From Amycolatopsis sp. CA-126428 (GTDB taxonomy: Bacteria > Actinomycetota > Actinomycetes > Mycobacteriales > Pseudonocardiaceae), in contig NZ_PPHF01000048.1 in assembly GCF_002904335.1 (NCBI RefSeq), positions 62,001-126,000 on the forward strand: a stretch of 64,000 nt of DNA, in the 5' to 3' direction. Each line of letters begins with the position of its first letter. Position 1 is the stretch's first letter. Positions 33,881 to 42,180 of the stretch are shown piece after piece. The position numbers and the translations under genes were made by a program. Below the pieces are notes generated by a model. That model was given only the letters and a program-made list of their open reading frames with translations, did not search any database and was not told the DNA's origin.

Positions 33881-35497
33881 TCAGCGCACATCCCCGCCGT
33901 GGTCACCGAGCACGTCGGGGGAGACCATCCGCTGGTCGGCGAACAGGTCCTGGTCGTCGACGCCGTAGCGGCGGACGTGCTCGGCGTCCTCCTCCTGCGG
34001 GGCCGCCTCGGACAGGAACTTCGCCTCGCCGGGCTGCTGCTTCGGGCTGATCTGCTCCGACTTGCGCAGCGCGACGGCCTCCTCTTCGGGCAGCTCGCCG
34101 ACCGGGAGCGGCCGCACCGGGCCCTTCGGCTGGCTCTTGTCGCGCCGCAGACGCTCCTTGTCGCCGCTCAACGCGCCGCCGGCGGCACCCGCGCCGATCG
34201 CCGCCGCGCCGGCACCGATGTCGCCGGGGGTGGCGCCGGGCTTTCCCGCGAAACCGCGTTCACCCGTGTACTGGGCGGGCTGGAGCGGGGGCTGCGGCAT
34301 CGCGCCGACCGTGCGGCCCTTGGCCAGCAACCCGTCGGGCCCGCGGGTGGTGGAACTGTCGATGCCGGTCGCACCACCGGGTGTCCCCCCGCCACCGCCG
34401 CCGAGCGACTTGATCGGTGTCGTTGCCGGGGCCGAGCCGGGCGGCTGCGCGCCGGGGGCGCCCGGCGGGACGAACGGGTCGCACTCGCCCCCGGTCGCCG
34501 GACCGGGGGTGAAGCGGCCGGACGGGCCGCCGGGCGACTGGTCGCCGGACGGGCCGCGGCCCGGGCTGTGGACCCAGCCGGGCCCGGGCGTCGCCGTCGG
34601 CGGCTTCGCACCGGACGGCGTCGTCGAACTCGGCGTCAGGTGCTGGGCAGCCGGGGCGCCGGCCGAGCCGGCCGAACTGCCCGCGCCGGCCGCGCTGGTC
34701 CGGCGCGGCGGCTGCTGCTGCGCGGAGCGGGACGGCTGCTGCGCGGCGACGCCGTAGACCGGAGTGGGCGGATCGGCGTGCACGGTGTGGGACACCGGCT
34801 GCACCACCGGCGGCTCGACGTGCACCGACCGGACCTTGTCCGAGGCCGGCTTCACGCCGCCGTCCGGCGTCACCGCGACCGCGGCGCCGGCGACGTCCAG
34901 CACCCCCGGCGTGATGCCCGGGGCGGCCAGCTTCAGCGACTCGGGGTCGGACAGCGACTGCGTCGAGAGCAGGTTCGTGCCGCTCTGCTGCGCGTACTCG
35001 TTCAGCGCCTGCTGGGCCTGGGCCTTGGCGTCGTTCGCGGCCTCGACCTGCCGGGCGTGGTCGGTCTCGAAGCCGATGAGGCTCAGCAGGCCGTCGCCGA
35101 TGGTGAAGCCGCCCGCGCCCTTCCGGACCGTCTCGGCGTCCGGCAGCTTGTACTTGGTGCGGTTGAACGCCTCACCCTGCTCGAACACCATTTCCGCGGC
35201 GTGCGCGACCTTCGTGGTGGCGTCCTGGGAGAAGCCGGCCTGCTCGGTGAACACCTGGCTCGCCGCGCCCCCGGCCTGGCTCTGCCATTCGACGCCGAGC
35301 TTCAGCAGCTGCGCGCGCAACGTCTGGTCGGTGTGGGCGAGCGCGGTCGCGACGGCCTTCAGCGCGTCGACGGCGGTGCCGATGCTGCCGGTGCCGTCGC
35401 CGTTGATCATCCGCGTGATCTGGTCGGCGATCGCGGTGTTGGTCCAGCCGTCGAACCGGTGGTTCTGGATCCCGGCCGCGAGCTCGGAGAATTCCAC
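33881..35497 (-). CDS. PPE-like protein with long Pro/Gly-rich region
   Basis: 538 residues. The first ~175 residues are helical and PPE-like (WQSQAGG in a helix-turn-helix, LKLGVEWQ), then a low-complexity Pro/Gly/Ser/Ala region (about 190-460), then a charged tail (PLPVGELPEEEAVALRK). No signal peptide or membrane helix. With the PE-like gene upstream and espG downstream it fits a PE/PPE/EspG module. The PPE motif itself is absent. Confidence 0.7.
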   Translation of the reverse strand: MEFSELAAGIQNHRFDGWTNTAIADQITRMINGDGTGSIGTAVDALKAVATALAHTDQTLRAQLLKLGVEWQSQAGGAASQVFTEQAGFSQDATTKVAHAAEMVFEQGEAFNRTKYKLPDAETVRKGAGGFTIGDGLLSLIGFETDHARQVEAANDAKAQAQQALNEYAQQSGTNLLSTQSLSDPESLKLAAPGITPGVLDVAGAAVAVTPDGGVKPASDKVRSVHVEPPVVQPVSHTVHADPPTPVYGVAAQQPSRSAQQQPPRRTSAAGAGSSAGSAGAPAAQHLTPSSTTPSGAKPPTATPGPGWVHSPGRGPSGDQSPGGPSGRFTPGPATGGECDPFVPPGAPGAQPPGSAPATTPIKSLGGGGGGTPGGATGIDSSTTRGPDGLLAKGRTVGAMPQPPLQPAQYTGERGFAGKPGATPGDIGAGAAAIGAGAAGGALSGDKERLRRDKSQPKGPVRPLPVGELPEEEAVALRKSEQISPKQQPGEAKFLSEAAPQEEDAEHVRRYGVDDQDLFADQRMVSPDVLGDHGGDVR

Positions 35498-35506
35498 GCG
35501 CCCTCC

Positions 35507-36100
35507 CTAGTTGCGTGCTTTCAGGGACTGCAGCGCGATGTCGGCGGCGTGCACCGACATCTCGCACAGCTGCGGCTGCGTGAGCTTGCCGCGGGTGATG
35601 GCGAAGGTCTGGACGGCCAGCGTATGCCCCTTCGCGACGCCGACGAGCGTCTCGCAGTCGGCCGGGTCGCCGGCCGCGCGGTAGTTCGTCAGCGCCGGGT
35701 AGCCACCGATGGTCTTCGGCTCGGTGGTCATGCTGTTCTTCTTGCGCGCCCCGGTGATCCACTGGTCGAGGTCCGCCGGCACCGCCCGCACGTGGTAGGA
35801 GTGCACCGGCTCGGCGCCGTCGGCGTCGAACACGCAGGTCGGGCCGTCCTGCTCCGGAGCCGCGCGCGGGAGGCTGGTGATCTTCAGCGCGTCGAGCTGC
35901 ACCTGGGGGAAGAGCGCGCACAGATCGACGCCCTGCAGCGGCAGGTCGGCCGGCCGCTGCGGCAGCTGGGCGGCCTTGGCGCTCTGCGAAGCGGCTGTCG
36001 CGGCCGTCTCGACCGGGTACGGCGTGCCTTCGGTGCCCGCGGAACAGCCGGCGAGCGCCGCCGTCGCGAGCACGCCGCCGGCGATCCGGTTACGCACCAT
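35507..36100 (-). CDS. DUF3558 lipoprotein
   Basis: 197 residues: signal peptide with lipobox ALAGC, then a DUF3558 domain with conserved Cys (LCALFP, GPTCVF, CETLVG, LCEMS). DUF3558 lipoproteins commonly accompany ESX loci in Pseudonocardiaceae. The ATG at 36100 starts 11 bases inside the end of the upstream PE-like gene; a GTG at 36115 is an alternative. Confidence 0.78.
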   Translation of the reverse strand: MVRNRIAGGVLATAALAGCSAGTEGTPYPVETAATAASQSAKAAQLPQRPADLPLQGVDLCALFPQVQLDALKITSLPRAAPEQDGPTCVFDADGAEPVHSYHVRAVPADLDQWITGARKKNSMTTEPKTIGGYPALTNYRAAGDPADCETLVGVAKGHTLAVQTFAITRGKLTQPQLCEMSVHAADIALQSLKARN

Positions 36101-36530
36101 GCTTGCCGCGGTCACCGAACACCGCCGCCTTCTCCTCTTCGCTGACCTTGTAGTCCTTCGCGGCTTCGCGCAGCTGGGAGACCAGGCGCTTCAGGCCGGC
36201 GACGTACTCACGGACCTGCCCGGCGTAGGACCGGTCGCCGTCGGCGATGAGGGAGTTCCAGGCCTGGATCGACTGGGTGCTGATCACGTCCGCGGACGGC
36301 GCGTCGATCCGCAGCTGGCCGAGCCGGGTCAGCAGCTGGTCTTCGAGGGCGTTCGCCTGCTCTTCGACGATCCGGGCGACGTCGAGGAGCTTGTCCGGGT
36401 GGACCAGGACGTCCGCGGCGGCCGGTACCACCGGGACGGCCGAGCTGAGGTCTTGCGGGGGTCCGGGTGGCGGAGCCCCCGGCCCGGGGCGAAGCCCCGG
36501 AACAACGCTGTCGTACGAGGGTCCTGACAT
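36090..36530 (-). CDS. PE-like/ESX helical protein
   Basis: 146 residues. A Pro-rich start (PGPGAPPPGPP) is followed by a helical pair (HPDKLLDVARIVEEQANALED and IDAPSADVISTQSIQAWNSL) resembling PE/WXG-type proteins. No signal peptide. First gene of the ESX-like operon, with GGGGAG just before the ATG at 36530; a longer start at 36548 lacks that signal. The function is inferred from the neighbourhood. Confidence 0.62.
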   Translation of the reverse strand: MSGPSYDSVVPGLRPGPGAPPPGPPQDLSSAVPVVPAAADVLVHPDKLLDVARIVEEQANALEDQLLTRLGQLRIDAPSADVISTQSIQAWNSLIADGDRSYAGQVREYVAGLKRLVSQLREAAKDYKVSEEEKAAVFGDRGKHGA

Positions 36531-36653
36531 GCGCTCCCCTGACGTCATACGGACAGTGACCGGCCGGTTCCCGTCGAGGCTACCAACGCGGAGGTGGCAG
36601 CAGCCTGAGTTTGGACGAAGAGTGCGCCCGGCCGGTTCCCCCGATCCGCGGAA

Positions 36654-37928
36654 TCAGGCGCGCTGTTTCGCCGCCGGGGCGCCGACCTCGCCGTTCGCCG
36701 CCTTCAGCGCGATGTCCGTGCGGTGGTGGGAGCCCGCGAGGTGGACCTTCTCCACCGTCTCGTACGCGTGCTTGCGCGCCGACTTGAGCGTCTTGCCGGT
36801 GCCGACGACCGACAGCACGCGGCCGCCGGAGGAGACGACGGCGCCGTCGTCACGACGGCGGGTGCCGGCGTGCAGGACGCCTTCCAGCTCGGCCCCGGTG
36901 ATGACGTCACCGGTGCGCGGCTTGCCCGGGTAGCCGTCGGCGGCGATCACCACGGTGACCGCGGCGCCGCCCGCCCATTCCAGCGGCGGGTGCTCGGCGA
37001 GCTTGCCGGTGGCGGTGGCGTGCATGAGCCCGGCGATCGGGGTGCGCAGCAGGGCCAGCACCACCTGCGTCTCCGGGTCGCCGAAGCGGCAGTTGAACTC
37101 GATGACCTGCGGACCTTCGGAGGTCAGCGCGAGGCCGGCGTAGAGCAGGCCGGAGAACGGCGCACCGCGGTTCACCAGTTCGTCGGCGACCGGCTGGACG
37201 ACGGTCTCGACGAGCTCGTCGACCAGGTTCTCGGGCGCCCAGGGCAGCGGCGCGTAGGCGCCCATGCCGCCGGTGTTCGGGCCGGCGTCGTCGTCGCCGA
37301 CGCGCTTGAAGTCCTGCGCGGGCAGCAGCGGGACGACGGTGTTGCCGTCGACGAAGCAGAACAGCGACGCCTCCGGTCCGTCCAAATAGGACTCCAGGAG
37401 GACCGGGTGGCCGCCGTCGAGGAGCATGATGGCGTGCTTGCGCGCGACGTCGTAGTCGGTGGTGACGACCACGCCCTTGCCGGCGGCGAGCCCGTCGTCC
37501 TTGACGACCCAGGTCGGGCCGAAGCGGGCGAGCGCGGCGTCGAGGCGGGCCGGGTTGTCGACGACCTCGCAGCGCGCGGTCGGCACGTTCGCGGCGGACA
37601 TGACGTCCTTGGCGAAGGCCTTCGACCCTTCGATCCGGGCGGCGGCGGCCGAGGGGCCGAAGCAGGCGATGCCGGCCTTGCGCACGGCATCGGCCACGCC
37701 GGCGACGAGCGGCACCTCCGGCCCGACGACGACGAGGTCGGCCAGCCAGCTCTTGGCGAGCCCGGCCACCGCTTCGGGATCGGCCGCTTCGACGCCGAGC
37801 TGCTCGGCGACCGCGGCGGTCCCGGCGTTGCCGGGCGCGCAGGCCAGGGCCGTGACAGCGGGATCACCGGACGCCGCGAGGACGAGTGCATGCTCTCGGG
37901 CGCCGGAGCCGATTACCAGTACGCGCAC
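36654..37928 (-). CDS. purD: Phosphoribosylamine-glycine ligase
   Basis: 424 residues, normal length. It joins glycine to phosphoribosylamine in the second step of purine synthesis. [10 protein letters not shown] at the N-terminus, the ATP-grasp loop [16 protein letters not shown] and [16 protein letters not shown], and the metal-binding [12 protein letters not shown] are all present. Followed downstream by the ESX-like operon in the same direction. Confidence 0.96.
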   Translation of the reverse strand: MRVLVIGSGAREHALVLAASGDPAVTALACAPGNAGTAAVAEQLGVEAADPEAVAGLAKSWLADLVVVGPEVPLVAGVADAVRKAGIACFGPSAAAARIEGSKAFAKDVMSAANVPTARCEVVDNPARLDAALARFGPTWVVKDDGLAAGKGVVVTTDYDVARKHAIMLLDGGHPVLLESYLDGPEASLFCFVDGNTVVPLLPAQDFKRVGDDDAGPNTGGMGAYAPLPWAPENLVDELVETVVQPVADELVNRGAPFSGLLYAGLALTSEGPQVIEFNCRFGDPETQVVLALLRTPIAGLMHATATGKLAEHPPLEWAGGAAVTVVIAADGYPGKPRTGDVITGAELEGVLHAGTRRRDDGAVVSSGGRVLSVVGTGKTLKSARKHAYETVEKVHLAGSHHRTDIALKAANGEVGAPAAKQRA

Positions 37929-38004
37929 GCCGCACAGCGTATCCGGCCGGGTTCGCGGGGGACATCGCGCCGTCCGTCGGCGTCACCCGTACGCCGGACG
38001 GGCC

Positions 38005-38033
38005 TGTCCACAAGTCACCACCGGTGTGGACAA
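38005..38033. other. Inverted pair of DnaA-box-like sequences between purD and GDPD genes
   Basis: CTGTCCACA (38004-38012) and TGTGGACAA (38025-38033) face each other over 12 bases; the second is a perfect actinobacterial DnaA box (TTGTCCACA on the other strand). The 319-base gap 37929-38247 holds only this pair and the putative promoter of the next gene. It is not an origin (no dnaA/dnaN), but could titrate DnaA or regulate a gene. Confidence 0.4.
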
Positions 38034-38185
38034 CCCGGCCTCCGGCCCCGGCGATCCGGCGATTTCGCCGGAGGCCGCCGATACGCTGGAAGCGGGGGCT
38101 GCCCCCAGGGAGGGCGGGGTGCCGCGCGAGCAGGAGTCCACGTGCCGTTCACCGCCGTGTTCGCCCGGATACGCACTTCGGACGC

Positions 38186-38215
38186 TTGCGACACCGAGGG
38201 TGGCGCGAGTAGATC
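38186..38215 (+). promoter_or_regulatory. Putative promoter of the GDPD gene
   Basis: TTGCGA, 18 bases, TAGATC upstream of the GDPD ATG at 38248, followed by AAAGAGG as ribosome site. The -35 is partly consensus and the -10 weak; assignment is tentative. Confidence 0.3.
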
Positions 38216-38247
38216 AGGGCACACCCTGTGTGGAAAGAGGTCACCAG

Positions 38248-39384
38248 ATGAAGCGCAAACGTGTCGGTCTCCTGGCACTGGCCGGGCTGGCGTTGCTGAG
38301 CGTCACCGGCGTGGCGGCCGGGTCGGCGAGTGCCGCCGAGAGCGGGTCCGCCGATGCGGCCGCGCGCGGGCGGGGCCACCATGACCCCGTGATCATCGGA
38401 CACCGCGGCGCGCCCGGGTACCGGCCGGAGCACACGCTCGCCTCCTACGAGCTCGCCTACCGGATGGGCGTCGACTGGGTCGACGTCGACCTCGTGCCGA
38501 CCAAGGACGGCCAGCTGGTCGCCCGGCACGAACCCGAGATCGGCGGCACCACCGACGTCGCGAAGCACCCGGAGTTCGCGGACCGGAAGAAGACCGTCGT
38601 CCTCGACGGGGTCACCACGACCGGGTGGTTCACGCAGGACTTCACGCTGGCCGAGCTGAAGACGCTGCGCGCGGTCGAGCGGATCCCGCAGAACCGGCCG
38701 CACAACACGCTGTACAACGGGCGCTACCAGATCGCCTCCTACCAGGAGGTCCTCGACCTGACCCGGCGCCTCGGCCGCGAGCTGCACCGGACGCTGGGCA
38801 CCTACCCCGAGGTCAAGCACTCGACGTTCTTCCAGTCCATCGGCAACCCGACCGAGCCGAAGCTGGTCGCGATCCTCAAGCGCAACGGCCTCGACCGGCC
38901 GGACGCGCCCGCGATCATCCAGTCGTTCGAGGTGTCGAACCTGATCGCGCTGCACAGGCAGGTCCGGACGCCGCTGCTGCAGCTGACGTCGGCGAGCGGT
39001 GCCCCGGCGGACTTCGTCGCGAACGGCGACAAGCGGACGTACGCGGACCTCGTGACGCCGCAGGGCCTGCGCGAGGTCGCGAAGTACGCGAAGTACCTCG
39101 GCCCGGACAAGGCGCAGGTCATCCCGCGGGACAAGAACGACAACCTGGGCACGCCGACCGCGCTCGTCGCGGACGCGCACCAGGCGGGCCTGAAGGTGCA
39201 GCCGTACACGTTCCGGAACGAGAACCCGTTCCTGCCCGCGAACCTGCGTTCGTCGGCCGAGCCGGACGCCTACGGTGACGTCTTCACCGAGGAGGCGGCG
39301 TTCTTCAAGGCCGGCGTCGACGGCTTCTTCGCCGACCAGCCGGACACCGCACTGGAGTCGCTGCACGCGTTCCTGGGCCGTTAA
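38248..39384 (+). CDS. Secreted glycerophosphodiester phosphodiesterase
   Basis: 378 residues: Sec signal peptide (MKRKRVGLLALAGLALLS, cleavage near SASA at about 26-30) and a GDPD TIM barrel. HRGAPGYRPEHT (His52, Arg53, Glu61) and the KDGQLVARHEPE loop (His94) hold the metal and the catalytic residues. It releases sn-glycerol-3-phosphate from glycerophosphodiesters outside the cell. The ATG at 38248 has AAAGAGG upstream; a longer frame continues upstream but has no signal peptide. Confidence 0.86.
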   Translation: MKRKRVGLLALAGLALLSVTGVAAGSASAAESGSADAAARGRGHHDPVIIGHRGAPGYRPEHTLASYELAYRMGVDWVDVDLVPTKDGQLVARHEPEIGGTTDVAKHPEFADRKKTVVLDGVTTTGWFTQDFTLAELKTLRAVERIPQNRPHNTLYNGRYQIASYQEVLDLTRRLGRELHRTLGTYPEVKHSTFFQSIGNPTEPKLVAILKRNGLDRPDAPAIIQSFEVSNLIALHRQVRTPLLQLTSASGAPADFVANGDKRTYADLVTPQGLREVAKYAKYLGPDKAQVIPRDKNDNLGTPTALVADAHQAGLKVQPYTFRNENPFLPANLRSSAEPDAYGDVFTEEAAFFKAGVDGFFADQPDTALESLHAFLGR

Positions 39385-39392
39385 TCGCTTGG

Positions 39393-39443
39393 CCGTGAGG
39401 GGCACCTTCGGGGACGCTTGGTCCGTGAAGGTGCCCCTCACGG
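39393..39443. repeat. Long palindrome, second family (CCGTGAGGGGCACCTTC arms)
   Basis: Two perfect 17-base arms around 17 bases, just after the GDPD stop. Like the TCGTGAGTGG palindromes it starts with a CGTGAG core. It lies between same-direction genes, and the right arm runs into the start of the serine hydrolase, so it may terminate GDPD transcription or affect start choice of the next gene. Confidence 0.7.
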
Positions 39444-40377
39444 CATTGGCGGAAGAACACGGCTTCTCCGGTGTCGTGCTGGTGACCCGCGGCGAGGAGG
39501 TCCTCGTCGAGCGGGCGTTCGGGTACGCGCACCTCGGTTACGGCGTCGAGAACACCCCCGGCACGCGGTTCGCGATCGCCAGCGGCACCAAGGGGTTCAC
39601 CGCCCTGGTCGTGGTGGGACTGGTCGCCGAGGGGCGGCTGGCGCTTTCGACGACCGCGCGCGAGGTCCTCGGCGACGACCTGCCGCTGATCGACGACCGG
39701 GTGACCGTCGAGCACCTGCTGACGCACACCTCCGGCATCGGCGACTACTGCGACGAAGAGGCGGATCCACCGCCCCCACCGACGCCGCTCCTGGCCACGT
39801 CGGCCGACTACCTCGCCGCCCTCGACGGGTACCCGCAGGTTTCGCCGCCCGGCACGGAGTTCCGGTACCACAACGGCGCCTTCGCCGTGCTCGGCCTGAT
39901 CGCCGAACGGATCGCGGGCAGACCTTTCGCCGACCTCGTCCGGATCCGGGTGACCGAGCCGGCGGGCATGGCGGACACGGCGTTCCTCCGCTCGGACGCG
40001 CTGCCCGCCCGGACGGCCACCGGCTACCTCGAAGACGGCCGCACCAACGTGTTCAGCCTCCCCGTCGTGGGCTTCGCCGACGGCGGGATCTACAGCTCCG
40101 CACCGGACTTCCGGAAGTTCTGGCCCGCGCTGCTCGACGGCCGGATCCTGCCGCGCGAGTGGGTGGACGGATGCTCCGCCCGCACGCGGAGCGCTACGGG
40201 CTGGGCTTCTGGCTGCCCCGGCCGGGCGTGGTGCACCTGAACGGCGGCGACCACGGCGTCACCTTCTGGAGCACGCACGAGCCGGCGTCCGGGCTCACCG
40301 CGACCCTGATCTCGAACAACCACCGAGGTGGCGGGCCCCTGCTGCGGTGGCTGGACGAGTTCTTCACGAAGGCTTGA
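39425..40377 (+). pseudogene. Beta-lactamase-related serine hydrolase, frameshifted
   Basis: Class C beta-lactamase/DD-peptidase-like hydrolase. The first frame has the nucleophile SGTKGFTAL (SxxK), the HTSGIG core and YHNGAFAVLG (YxN-type). Near 40168-40171 the frame shifts by one base and the remaining C-terminus (YGLGFWL...HLNGGDHGVTFW, the HxG-like third motif) continues in the next frame to 40377. One missing base (for example a G in the GG before ATG) restores one protein of about 317 residues. It is either a real pseudogene or an assembly error. The start is uncertain (GTG 39425 or TTG 39446). Confidence 0.75.
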
Positions 40378-40402
40378 CACCCTCCGGGACCAGGGCTACC
40401 TT
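40374..40402 (+). promoter_or_regulatory. Promoter of the APC permease gene
   Basis: TTGACA, 17 bases, TACCTT: a perfect -35 with good spacing and a partial -10 (TAnnnT). The -35 overlaps the serine hydrolase stop codon. About 15 bases past the -10 lies TGGTCTGGCCGCA (around 40415), a partial dyad that could be a regulator site. Confidence 0.5.
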
Positions 40403-40447
40403 CGGCGAATTCAATGGTCTGGCCGCATACCTTTCAAGAGGTGCCCG

Positions 40448-41980
40448 ATGGATGTTTCCGACCAGCAGACCACCCCCGACGACGACGCCGCCCGGCTGCA
40501 CCAGCTGGGATACGCCCAAGAGCTCAAACGGACGATGTCGGCGTTCTCGAACTTCGCCGTCTCCTTCACGATCATTTCGATCCTCTCCGGCTGCCTGACC
40601 CTCTACGGCACCGGCATGAAGACCGGTGGGCCGGCCGCGATGATCTGGGGCTGGGTCCTGGTCGGCTTCTTCGTGATCCTCGTCGGCCTCGGCATGGCGG
40701 AGGTGTGCTCCAGCTACCCGACCGCGGGCGGGTTGTACTACTGGGCGGCGAAACTGGCCCCGCGCAACGGTGCGGCCTGGTCGTGGTTCACCGGCTGGTT
40801 CAACCTGGTCGGCCAGATCGCCGTCACGGCGGGCATCGACTTCGGCGCCGCGCTGTTCCTCAACGCGTTCCTGGATCTGCAATGGGGCTTCACCGCCACG
40901 CCGGGCCACACGATCCTGCTCCTGGCGATCATCCTCGTGGTGCACGGCCTGCTGAACACCTTCGGCGTCCGGCTGGTCGCGCTCCTCAACAACGTCAGCG
41001 TGTGGTGGCACCTCATCGGGGTGCTGATCATCGTGGGCGTGCTGACCTTCGTGCCCGCCAAGCACCAGGACGCCTCCTTCGTGTTCGGGGAGTTCGTCAA
41101 CAAGACGGGCTGGACCTCGCCGATCTACGTGTTCGCGCTGGGCCTGCTGCTCGCGCAGTACACGTTGACGGGGTACGACGCTTCGGCGCACATGACGGAA
41201 GAGACGAAGAACGCCGCCAAGGCCGGGCCGCGCGGCATCGTCACCTCGATCCTCGTCTCCCTGGTCGCCGGCTGGATCCTGCTGATCGGCCTGACCTTCG
41301 CGATCCAGGACTACGACGGCGCCGTCAACTCCGGGACCGGGGTGCCGCCCGCCCAGATCTTCATCGACGCCACCGGGGTCACCACCGGCAAGTTCCTGCT
41401 GCTCATCTGCATCGGCGCGCAGCTGTTCTGCGGCATGTCGTCGGTGACGGCGAACTCGCGGATGATCTACGCCTTCGCCCGTGACGGCGCGATCCCGGGC
41501 TCGAGCTTCTGGCACCGGATCAACAAGCGCACCCAGACCCCGACCAACGCCGTCTGGCTTGCCGCGATCGGCGCGTTGATCCTCGCCCTGCCGTACTTGT
41601 GGAGCGCGACGGCGTACTACGCGGTCACCTCGATCGCGGTCGTGGGTCTCTACGTCGCCTACGTGATCCCCGTGTTCCTCCGGGTCCGGCGCGGCGACTC
41701 GTTCGAACCGGGCCCGTGGAACCTCGGCAAGTGGGGCAAGCCGATCGGCATCATCGCGTCGGTCTGGGTCGCGTTCATCTTCGTGCTGTTCATGCTCCCG
41801 CCGGCGTCGCCGGTGACCGTGGACTCCTTCAACTACACGCCGATCGCCTTCCTCGTGGTGCTGGGCGGGGCCGGCCTGTGGTGGGTGGTTTCGGCCCGGA
41901 AGTGGTTCACGGGGCCGAAGGTCCAGGGGTCGGAGGCGGAACTGGCCGCGGTGGAACAGGAACTGAAGGAACTGGGCTGA
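40448..41980 (+). CDS. APC-superfamily amino acid permease
   Basis: 510 residues with twelve hydrophobic segments. The first half has SFTIISILSGCLTLYGTGM and SSYPTAGGLYYWAAK (the APC unwound TM1/TM2 and helix 3), then GYDASAHMTEET (loop of TM6). It resembles the GabP/amine-choline-transporter group of APC permeases. The ATG at 40448 follows AGAGG. Transcribed from the strong promoter at 40374. Substrate unknown. Confidence 0.88.
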   Translation: MDVSDQQTTPDDDAARLHQLGYAQELKRTMSAFSNFAVSFTIISILSGCLTLYGTGMKTGGPAAMIWGWVLVGFFVILVGLGMAEVCSSYPTAGGLYYWAAKLAPRNGAAWSWFTGWFNLVGQIAVTAGIDFGAALFLNAFLDLQWGFTATPGHTILLLAIILVVHGLLNTFGVRLVALLNNVSVWWHLIGVLIIVGVLTFVPAKHQDASFVFGEFVNKTGWTSPIYVFALGLLLAQYTLTGYDASAHMTEETKNAAKAGPRGIVTSILVSLVAGWILLIGLTFAIQDYDGAVNSGTGVPPAQIFIDATGVTTGKFLLLICIGAQLFCGMSSVTANSRMIYAFARDGAIPGSSFWHRINKRTQTPTNAVWLAAIGALILALPYLWSATAYYAVTSIAVVGLYVAYVIPVFLRVRRGDSFEPGPWNLGKWGKPIGIIASVWVAFIFVLFMLPPASPVTVDSFNYTPIAFLVVLGGAGLWWVVSARKWFTGPKVQGSEAELAAVEQELKELG

Positions 41981-42000
41981 CCTCGGGCCCCGGGCGAACT

Positions 42001-42046
42001 GGTGAAGGAGTCTTCCGCCCTCCCCTGTGCGGAAGACTCCTTCACC
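42001..42046. terminator. Strong stem-loop between convergent transporters
   Basis: GGTGAAGGAGTCTTCCGC and its exact complement form an 18 bp stem with a 10-base loop, 21 bases past the APC permease stop. It fits a terminator for the APC gene and, from the other side, the MFS gene ending at 42181. Nothing else is evident in 42047-42180. Confidence 0.7.
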
Positions 42047-42180
42047 GCCCCCGGCGGCCTCACGAGACCGGCTCCAATGTCGCAGGCCGACCTTGAACGA
42101 ACCTTGTGCGCGGTTCCCCGCCATCGGCAAGGCGAAGATGCCTCAGCACCGGTAACCCGCGCGGGGCCGTCCAGCCGACG

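Noticed and set aside
38005..38033. Replication origin
   Set aside because: Just one DnaA-box pair, no AT-rich unwinding region and no dnaA, dnaN or gyrase genes nearby.
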